Assembly: GCA_001662425.1 (NCBI GenBank)
Contig: BDDC01000020.1
Coordinates: forward strand, 84,888-148,887
DNA length: 64,000 bases
Source of the DNA: Chlamydomonas sphaeroides
Lineage: Eukaryota > Chlorophyta > Chlorophyceae > Chlamydomonadales > Chlamydomonadaceae
Direction: 5' to 3'
Shown: positions 56,064-64,000 of the stretch, piece by piece
Layout of the letters: the number at the start of each line of letters is the position of its first letter
How positions within the stretch are numbered: position 1 is the first letter of the stretch
Program-made: the position numbers and the translations under genes
Notes under the pieces: model-generated
Databases searched by the model: none
The model's input: only the letters and a program-made list of their open reading frames with translations
What the model was told of the DNA's origin: nothing

Positions 56064-56149
56064 ACCCCCACACTCCTTCAAGCATGGGATCGGCACCGCT
56101 GGATCGAGCTCGTCGTCGTCCAGTGGCATGCTTGAAGGAGTGTGGGGGT
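56064..56149. repeat. Perfect 23-bp inverted repeat (hairpin) with 40-base loop
   Basis: Bases 56064-56086 and 56127-56149 are exact reverse complements over 23 positions, separated by 40 bases. Within the loop CCGCTGGA and TCCAGTGG pair with one mismatch and can lengthen the stem. It lies in intergenic DNA with no gene on either strand. Size and perfection fit a small-RNA precursor or a tiny foldback element; it could also be a transcription-end structure, though it is 1.15 kb from the nearest stop codon. Confidence 0.9.
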
Positions 56150-57257
56150 CTTGGTGTACGGCGGTTCCCGTACAAGGTATCTGCACACGGACGTGGGCAC
56201 GTTCATGCCACCAAGGCCGCTAAGATAGCGCGCCACCGGCTTGAAACATATATAATAGGTGCCAGGGTCCCATATGGTTGTTCAGGGCTGCGCAGATGGC
56301 TCGCTATGGCCGAGAATTGGGCACGGTGCCTTGGGGGCCGAGGGGACAGCCATGGTGCGTGTCTGAAGACGGCCGCCGAAGCGCGCTAGACACCGCGCAT
56401 GGTGTTGCGAGTGGTTGTATATGTTGCAGAAGGTCCTCCTCAGCCACCAGCGGGCATCTTGGCACACGTCGCGACCGGCTCAATTTCCCGCATGCCGACC
56501 GGCGACTTCCTGCAGAGCGCTCCTTAGGCCCCGATGACGCTTCTGCATCTATTCTAGAACCAAGATGAGCTGCATAGCAGTCACTGGGTGCTACGACAGG
56601 CGCAATTCAGCACACGCACATGGCAATGTCGCGACGACCGAGCAACTATGCGCTTTGCCTGCTCAGTAGGATGCCGTATGACGTTATACGTTGCTCTAGA
56701 TGTCAAGGCCACGGCTCTGAGCGCCGGCTCAACCACCCCGCCCACGAACCCCGAAGTGGTACCCGCGTGGGCCCGGCCGGGTCCCAACCCCAGTTCGGAT
56801 GTCACCTTATCGCCGAACGGAGTTCATCGGAGCCAGCAAGCAAAATGACCCGCTGAACTTGCGTACTGTGCAAGGTGCTGCAAATGCCGCTCGCTTGGTT
56901 ATCTACGGCCGCAACGTCCGCATTCCGCGGCAATCCAACTGCCAGCCAAACTAGTAGCCGAGCGCACAATTCCTTACATACATACACGTCTTCAATTTGA
57001 TGCAGCTACAACACATTGGGAATTGTGGCAAAGTCCTTATGGCGTGCCAACTCTTAAACGTGTAGCTGAGCGGCCAAGGCTCGCCTCACCTCTGTCCCTT
57101 CTTTGCTCAAGGTCGAACCAGCAGTGGCCCGGAGTCCACACGCAGTCGCCGTCAGGTGCATGGGCCGGCACGGTCGCCTGCGGCCATCTTAGGACGCCGG
57201 ACCTAAAACAGCTGACAGAACAGCTGCAGCACAGGCTGGCGATCGATAGCGGCGACG

Positions 57258-59882
57258 ATGTCTCGTAGCGCGCTCGGCGACGTGGATGTCCACACCCGCG
57301 CGTGCGCGCAAGAGCTATTTGAACAAGCTCAACACCTTCCAGTTCCTGGACTCGAGCTCTGTCTGGCCGGGTGCGCAACGTGTTGACCAAAACGTGCTCC
57401 ACTTTTGTCGTCGCCCCGCTGTTTCTTGGTTCGACGCGGGTGCCTCCGTCGGGCCCGTTTAGTGCGGCCCCTAACTCATCTATAATCACCCTTTTTCTCT
57501 CAACGCGACCACCTCACTGCCCACCGTTACCCCCAGGGCGAGCTGCCTACTCCTGGCCTCCACTGAGGCGACGACGTCCGCGACGCACGTTTGCTGCAAC
57601 TGCATAGCGTGTCAGCAACTTCCCCAGGCGGTATTCGCATGCGACGGCGGCCGCATCCACAGCCTTGCCGAGTGGCTGCAGCATGTCGCACCTGGATCCA
57701 GCGCAGGCTGGGAGCACCTCTCCGTCAGGCAGCCCGGCACGTCCTACGAGGTGGGTTACCGTACGTGGGTTACGTCGTACGCCAGCCGGTCTCCCCAGTC
57801 ACTGCCGACCTCAACCTCCCACGCGCCTGACTGCCTGTGCATGCTCTCCTTGCCCCGCACCCTACGTCCTCTCCTTGCTCTCCTCCCTCGGCAGGTGCCC
57901 TTTGGCGCGTGGCTGCACGCCGCAGCGCAGCGTGTGGGCGGCGACGGCCTTTTGCGCAAGCAGCTGTCCGTCCATCACTGGGACCTGTCCGCCGACGAGC
58001 TGTCGCCGGCGCCATCCGAGCCGCCGCATCTGCAGCAGCCGGGGCGCAGCTCGCCGCCGCCCTGCCTGGGAGCGTGGCGCGCGGCCACGGTCGTTGATTT
58101 CCTGGCCCCGTTCGCGATGCATGTTGCCAAATTCCATGTCGACCCCAAGAAGCATGTGCGGCGGCTCTAGTGAGTGATGCAGGGCCGTGGGGGCGCATTG
58201 CGCCGGGAGGCCGAGTAGGGGCGGCTGGGCGCTGGCGTCGGCGTGTCGACACTGCGGACGCAAGGTGTGCTGCTCCACGAGCAGCAGTTCAGTTGCGCCG
58301 CCCCCTCTGGTCCCGCAGCCTGCCGCTCTGCGTGATCCACTTCGCGAGGTCGGCGCCGCCGCAGGGCGCACGCCCCCGCAGCGCGTACGAGGGCTTCGAG
58401 CCGGTGCCCCCCGTGCTGCTGCCGCCGCTGCCGCCCTCGCTGCCGAGGCTGCTGGCGCCGCCGCCGTCGCAGCTGCTAGTGGCCGCGACCGCCCTGCCGG
58501 GCCACACGCTGAGCCCAGCGCTGCCGGCGGAGCTCGCCGCCGCGCTGGCAGCGCCGGCGCCCGCTGCGCTGGCAGCGCTGGCGCCCGCCGCGCTGGCAGC
58601 GCCGGCGCCCGCCGCGCTGCTGGCTCTGCCGCCGGCGCTGAGCCTCGCGGCGATGCACCTGGCGTGCTCGGCAAGGGGACCTTCGCCGCCGCCTGCGTGC
58701 GCCGGCGCGGCGGCACATGTCCAGCCGCTGGCGGCCCCACAGCCGCTTCCTCAGCTCTCCGCTCCGCCGCTCATAGCAACCCACCCGGTGCTGCTAGCGG
58801 AGTTGCGCAGGGAGGCCCTGGCGATTGTTCCCGACGGCGCGCCTACCGCCGCCGCCAGCTCGCAAGTCGCCGCCGCCGCCGCATCTTGCCCCCGCGGCGC
58901 CAGCTCGGCGACGGCGGCGGCCGCCGCAGTCGCTGAGGCCGAGCTTGACGCCGCTGTGGAGATGGCCTGCGCCGCCGCCTGGCCGTTCCTCTCCTGCGCC
59001 GCGCCGGCCGCCAACCAGCCCCACCGGCGGGCTGGCGCCGCTGCCGCTGCCGCTGCCGCCAACCAGGACCCAAGCATGGCGCCTATGCTAGCTCTGCAGC
59101 AGAAGCAGCAGCACCCGGGCGGCGATCACACGTGTCCCGACAACAGCGGAGCGGTGCCTTCGCGGAGCGGCAGCACCCGCAGCCTGGTAGACTCGGACAG
59201 CGGCGCCGCGGCGGGCAGCGGCGCTGCGGCGGGCGAGTCGGCGGCGGCGGTGCTGGGCTATGACGTCCCGGCGGCGCCCGGCGTGTTGTCGCTGGGACCG
59301 TACACAGCAGACCTGCTTGTCCTGGACGCCCGCGGAAGGCTGTCCAGCAGCAGCGGCCTCGTGGCGTCGGACTTGGTGCAGGCGGCCATGGCTGGGCACC
59401 AAGGCTTCCCGTCCGCAACCCTTGGCGCCGGCCTCTTGGCCAGCAGCCAGTCGGCGCCGCTGTGGCGATGCGCCGCCACGACGGCCGCGCATGTCGGTCC
59501 CCCGGCCGGCGCGCTGCCGCTCCCGGCAACGGACCACCTGCTGGGCCAGCTCGATGGGCTCGCAGCATCCGAGGGCGGCCGCTGCATCGGTGGGTCTGCG
59601 CTGTGCGGCGGCAACGTCGCAGCGACCGCCGCGCCGCTGTCGCGGCCGCTGCTTCCGTGCAAGCGCACACAGGAGGCCGCCGGCATGGCCGCCCACGAGC
59701 GGCCGGCCGCGGCGCACAGCTGGCCGCTGGTGAAGCTCGGCGCTGCCACCAGCGTGCACGTGGGAGCTGAGCCCACGGCCGGCGGCCTCTCGCTGTGCCG
59801 GCTGCTGCCGGCTGGGGCGGTAGTGCCGGCGGCGCCGGTGCAGGCTTCAGCGAGCGCCGGTGCTGGCGGCTTTGGTGTGTGA
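57258..59882 (+). CDS. Cys-cluster, Ala-rich protein, possibly SAND/VARL-like
   Basis: I do not recognise this gene with certainty. Four exons in phase: 57258-57370, 57537-57750, 57895-58169, 58319-59882; 721 residues. The apparent stop TAG at 58168-58170 is not used: the donor GTGAGT begins at its last base and the joined codon is TAC. The N-terminal domain has CCNCIAC (57-63), then FACDGGRIHSLAEWLQHV (71-88), GWEHLSV and VPFGAWLHAAAQRVG. The pattern (G, aromatic, glutamate, W-x2-sV, then L/W-L) resembles SAND-type DNA-binding domains, including the volvocine VARL group, but this is a weak, pattern-based guess. The rest, from about 210, is Ala/Pro/Leu/Gly-rich with AALAAPAPA repeats and one better-ordered part near 550-590 (VLSLGPYTADLLVLDARGRL). 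A nuclear regulator is conceivable. No membrane segment. Confidence 0.72.
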
Positions 59883-62585
59883 TGGTCGCCGTAGCAACGG
59901 ATGATTTGCAGGCGAGGAGGTGCTGTGGTGCATGCCGATCTACAGTAATGTCAAACACACGAGGTATTAAGCAGAAGTTGGGGGGCCTGCCGTATCATGG
60001 CGCAGCGCGTCGCATGCCAGCGTGGTTGAGCATCCCCTCGGCCGCGTATAAGCTTAACACTTGCACTGAGAGCACCTGGCCGAATCGATGCGATGTGCCG
60101 AGGCCAACAGAGCAGCGCTGCTTGGCTGCAACAGCACACACCGCAGCTCGTGCGGCTGTGGTTGTTGGCTGCGGAGCGTCGAGTACCGACGTCCGTGTTT
60201 GCACATAGGCGCCGCCACAGCTTACGCGAGTTGGCTGCAGTTGCGGTGTTGTAGATGAGCCAGGTGCATGTAGCATGCCTTGCGAGCGTGAGGTCAGGTG
60301 CCTTGTGTCAGAACCGGGTGGGCCATCGCTGTTGGTGGCACTGCTGCCGGCTGGCACCCCGGGCTGGAAGCGCACGGCAGCGTAGGGTCGGCAGGCCTGG
60401 CGGCATAGGGGCCTGGCGCTGTGCCCGTCGACCAACGGGCCACTCGCCGCCGTGATTGAGCTCGGCAGCGAGCTTCGAGGGAGCTGGCCGACTCGTGCTG
60501 GGGGGTACTGCTGGCGCTGCTTGGGCAGTTGTTCAGGTCTGCCTGACGCGTCAGGTGTGTTGAATGCCCGCATGTCATTTGGCAGACTGCATCGGTGGGG
60601 GGGCCAGTGCTGTAGCGGGCAGAACGCCGCTGCCCAGGATGTTGCCCGCGGGCTGCAGGCGCCGTTGTGTGCATGTGGCAGGCAGCGGCGCCTGCGCGAG
60701 GAGCTCTTTGGGAGCGGGGAGCTGGGCTTGTCGTGTGGGCGTGGGCACAAGCGTGGGCATGGCGCAGAGGCTACTTATCTCATTCTCCTCGGCGCGTTGC
60801 GGTCGAGCATTGATCAGCAATGTGACAAAGCCGGGTGTCATGGCCCGCCGCGCCGGGCGCTTGGCGCCTAGGCAGCGGCGCTCGCCTGGGACAGATAGGG
60901 CAAGATGCCGGAGCACGGCCGGTTGTTGGTGCATGGCGTTGCTTTGTTGGGAGACGCGGCGATGATGTTGGGCAGGGCTGCTTTGCACGGTGGGCTAGCC
61001 TTGTGTCAAGGCGCTGTGTGCTTGCACAGCTTGGCCTGTGCGTGGGTCTCTGGTAGTGGCACGGCCGCCTTGCCGGGGAGTCCAACGCATGCGCACTGTG
61101 CGCCGCGCCTTGGCTGGGCCCCGACTGCAGGCGCCCGTCGTCGCGGCAACCAAACGCCTGTCTCTACATACATACTTATTGCACCTGCGCACCTCTGCGC
61201 GTGTCTGATTGCTAGGGACGTGCGACATGCGTGTCCTGATCCGGTCCGGTCCCTCAACGGACAAGCGGCGCCCGTTAGGCTCCGGCAGCAGCCCGCGCTG
61301 CCGGAGCCGGTCGTCTTTTGAGCTGGGGATTGTGCAGAGGTACGGCAGCCGATCGCTGCTTCCTCGGCGTCCTGATGCGGGCTGAGACCCCACTCCTATG
61401 AACACAAGTGTTGGAGATGGTGGCTGGGTCGGGGCGCCCACCTGTAGGCGGCCACCGCGGGCTTGGCGGTCATGCGGCAATGTTTCTGCCAGGCGGGCTT
61501 GGCTGGAGGTGTTGAATAGCTATGGCAAGCCACAAGCATCTGCACCGGATTGCGCCACACCCCGTGTTGCGTGTGGTGTGCGGAGTGCGGAGGGGACCGA
61601 GGGCTGTGGTGCCGTCCTTGCGGGGCCCTACCGACGCCCGGGCGGCACGGCGACGTGGCTGTGTCCAGCGCACCGCGCAGCCCTCACTGGCTCCCTGCAA
61701 GCTTCAATCGGCGCGATGGCTGGATCGTCAGCGGTTCAGTGAGTAACGCAGGTTTGCACTCGAGCCCGACCCGACCTGCGAATGCCGGAGCGGCTGCGAC
61801 CCATACCACACCACACCTCACCACACCACACCACACCTCAGGCGAGCGGGCGCCTCCCGCCGGCTAGTCGCGCACTCCCGTGCGCCCGCCTCACAGCCGT
61901 ACTATCTGCCTGCTAGCCCCGGCCGCGCTGCAACCGCGTCCACAGCAGCGCGAGCATCGGCCTTGGCCTGGCCCCCAGCGCGCTCGCCAGCAGCGCACCG
62001 CGGTGCACCCACCGCGCACCGCCACACGCGCACTACTCTGCCGGGCGGGCCCCACCACCTGCCGACCCTTTTACTGTAGAACCAGCGTGGAAGTCAGTAA
62101 GTGGTACATGCCTGCCCTCGATCAACCTATCTCGCCCCAGCCCAGCGCCCCATCCAACAGACAAGGCTAACACGGCTCGTCTTGGACCGTAACCGCCTGT
62201 CGCTCGGCTGGCCCTGCCTTGGCCCACGCCAGCCCCCCGGCCTCCCGCCCGCGGCCGCTTTAGTTGCCGCCGGAAGCGCGGCCCGCGCCGTACGCGTCCG
62301 CCCGCCCGCCCGTGGTCTGCTGGCCGGCGCTGTTGCCACTGGTCCTGCGGGCAGCGTAGGGCGGCCAGGGAGCGCAGCACGGCACGGCGCAGCACGACGT
62401 TGCCGCAGCACCCTCGACAATGCACTGCGCAAAGCAAGGTGTGGCATCGAGGGATCAACGCCCACCGTGCGCCGACAGCTCAGCTGCCACGCGGCCATCC
62501 ACGCCACCCAGGCGTTGTTCCCACACGCTCCTGCGTCCTGCGCCTAAGTGCGCCCGATCCCTACCAGGCAGGGCACCATCCGCGC
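59883..62585. other. Convergent intergenic region
   Basis: No gene is supported. Both neighbours end into it. I found no TGTAA close to either stop codon. An ACACC-type microsatellite occupies 61801-61840. The remainder is GC-rich single-copy-looking sequence with only short chance frames. Confidence 0.4.
61801..61840. repeat. CCACA/ACACC microsatellite
   Basis: Eight or so CCACA/CCTCA pentamers in tandem, intergenic. Confidence 0.85.
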
Positions 62586-64000
62586 TCACGTGGTGTTGTG
62601 GCCGGCCACGGCGCTGGTGTTGGAAGGTAGGTGGCTGAGGTCGGGCAGGCCGTGGCGGCGGATGCTGAAGTTGTCGCCGTACGTGGCCCAGCGCCGGCTG
62701 CGGGTGTCGCGGGGCGCCTTGGGCTGCTGCACCTGGCGGGCACGACAGGGGAGCGGGGCGGGGAGAAGGGGAACGGCGTGTGGGTTTCGCCCCACAGCGC
62801 AGCAGGAGCGGGGGAAAGTGGGGTGCTTGCGCTGCTTCACCTGCGGGGATGGGAGGGGGAGGGGTGAAGGGAAATGGCGGCGAGGGCCAGTTCCCGAGGG
62901 CACATCCGCTGCTTGCGCGACACGCCGCCTGCAGGCCGCATACCTCGTAGTCCCAGCCTTGGCGCTTGCAGAAGGCGACGGCCTCATCCGCAGTGTAGAA
63001 CTGCATTTGCACCGGAAACTGGAGGGAGGAAGGAGGAGGGAAAAGCGGGGGGCGGGAGCAGGCGCGGGTTCGTATGGCGTGTTACGCAGCCCACACGCGA
63101 GGGCCTGATGGCGGCCCACGCATGCGTGTCCCTCCCACAGCCTCTCGCCAGCCCTTGCTGCACCCCCTGCTCGCCTTCCCCGGCCCATCCCCCTTCCTCC
63201 CCTCGGCATCCCCGGCCCGCCCTCCTGCGGCCCCAGCCGGGTGCCTCGAGCTCAGACGGGGGCCCAGCCCCAGCTGGCGACGCATGGCACGCGCTGCATA
63301 GGATCGTGCAGCTGATTGCAACCTTCGCGATCCCCGGTATGCTCAATGTTGGCCGCTGTGGCGCACAAGCTACCTGGTGCACGTTGTCTTGCCGCACCTG
63401 AGCTTAGCGGGCTTGAGCCAGCGCGCTCACCATCCAACACCGCACACACGGGTCGCAGGATTGCAGGTGCAGGGCCTTGACCTTGTCTGTTGTTACCCCT
63501 CCCCACCTGGTGCATGGAGTCGGCACTGGAGGTCCAGCCCATGAGGGGGTTGACCCACTTGCCGGCGGGCGGGTCAGTGATCTCCATGCTCCACGACGGG
63601 AAGCTCCTGGTGGTGGTGGGCAATGGGCGAACCTTGAGGTACGAGTGCGGTTGGGTGCGGGGCGATTGTGGGCCAAGTGAAGTAACAAGGCGTGCTGGCA
63701 GCACCTGCGCGCATCGGCCGCCGCCGGCCGCCTTGCATGCGCAGCTGCGCCACACCCGCTTGCCACGCGGTGCGTGCCTGTCCGGCCCTTCCTTCCCCCG
63801 TGCCCGTCGTCAGCGCGCCCGCCCCACTTGTTGAACGCAGTCTTCTGTCGGCCCTGCTGCTCCGGGTTCTTCATGTTGCTGAAGATGAGCACCCTGCGGG
63901 GGCGGAGCGCGGCCGGCGCCGTGTCGTAGTAAGCGCGCCTCATCACCAGCCCGGGTTGCACCCTAGCTTGCCTGGCACTTTCTGGCAGGACCCCCCCCCC
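62586..64000 (-). CDS. NDUFS4: Mitochondrial complex I subunit NDUFS4 (18 kDa), 5' end outside window
   Basis: Accessory subunit of NADH:ubiquinone oxidoreductase in the mitochondrial inner membrane, near the NADH-oxidising arm. Visible exons on the minus strand: from near the window edge (coding evident from about 63961) to 63828, 63606-63507, 63018-62944 and 62732-62586. They join in phase, ending at the TGA at 62586-62588. Family blocks are RRVLIFSNMKNPEQQGRQKTA (written here as a variant of the RKVVIFxPxRTAxQxG pattern), WSMEITDPPAGKWVNPLMGW, FYTADEAVAFCKRQGWDYEV and SRRWATYGDNFSIRR. The acceptor at 63606 was chosen over 63632 because only it keeps phase with the donor after 63828. The C-terminus extends about 20 residues beyond the animal protein. 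The mitochondrial presequence is off the right edge. Confidence 0.92.

Larger units (their letters stand above)
54911..57257. other. Intergenic: ER-protein 3' region and upstream region of the Cys/Ala-rich gene
   Basis: No gene is supported. A TGTAA at 55642-55646 may end the ER-protein transcript. The stretch 56064-56149 is a perfect-arm hairpin. The region 56580-57257 is more AT-rich and should contain the promoter of the gene starting at 57258. Confidence 0.4.

Noticed and set aside
63507..63632. NDUFS4 exon beginning at 63632
   Set aside because: The acceptor is in phase with the rest but not with the donor after 63828; 63606 fits both.

Overview
The window is nuclear DNA from a eukaryotic green alga, most likely a chlorophyte of the Chlamydomonas/Volvox type (inference). 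It is very GC-rich. Its genes are cut into many short exons by short GT-AG introns, with a visible minority of GC-AG introns. One gene encodes a plastid SecY with a transit peptide and another a mitochondrial complex I subunit. TGTAA, the volvocine-type polyadenylation signal, lies downstream of several stop codons. I see no operons, phage, CRISPR arrays or rRNA, and I recognised no tRNA.

I rebuilt ten spliced genes exon by exon, checking reading phase across every junction, and add two single-exon candidates. Left to right: a tropinone-reductase-like short-chain dehydrogenase (1975-6601, minus); an NTPCR/THEP1-type nucleoside-triphosphatase (6922-8217, plus); an intronless Met/Pro/Ala-rich candidate nuclear protein (9486-10301, plus); a uridine kinase/uracil phosphoribosyltransferase fusion (13813-18526, plus); plastid SecY, SCY1 (19405-23684, plus); an ankyrin protein with a DUF4145/HEPN-like N-terminal half (24641-30530, plus); an RBBP9-type serine hydrolase (31799-34533, minus); a large leucine-rich protein (34937-40388, plus); a candidate one-pass membrane protein (42521-43354, minus); a 1077-residue type I ER-type membrane protein of 21 exons (45725-54910, plus); a Cys-cluster, Ala-rich possible SAND-like protein (57258-59882, plus); and the 3' part of NDUFS4 (62586 to the right edge, minus).

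Two pairs are divergent and share short 5' regions: dehydrogenase/NTPCR (320 bp) and RBBP9/leucine-rich protein (403 bp). The genes are mostly unrelated housekeeping functions (nucleotide salvage, thylakoid protein translocation, respiration, redox metabolism, ER biology) and do not form one pathway. Intergenic stretches of 0.9-3.5 kb hold long 3' regions, promoters and small repeats.

The most unusual signals are the DUF4145-like/ankyrin fusion, two introns that look freshly rearranged by duplication of their exon-donor junction, GC-AG introns shared by several unrelated genes, a perfect 23-bp-arm hairpin at 56064-56149, a 94-bp near-palindrome inside the long last intron of SCY1, and a Cys-rich SAND-like protein. 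No complete, clearly novel multi-gene system is visible.
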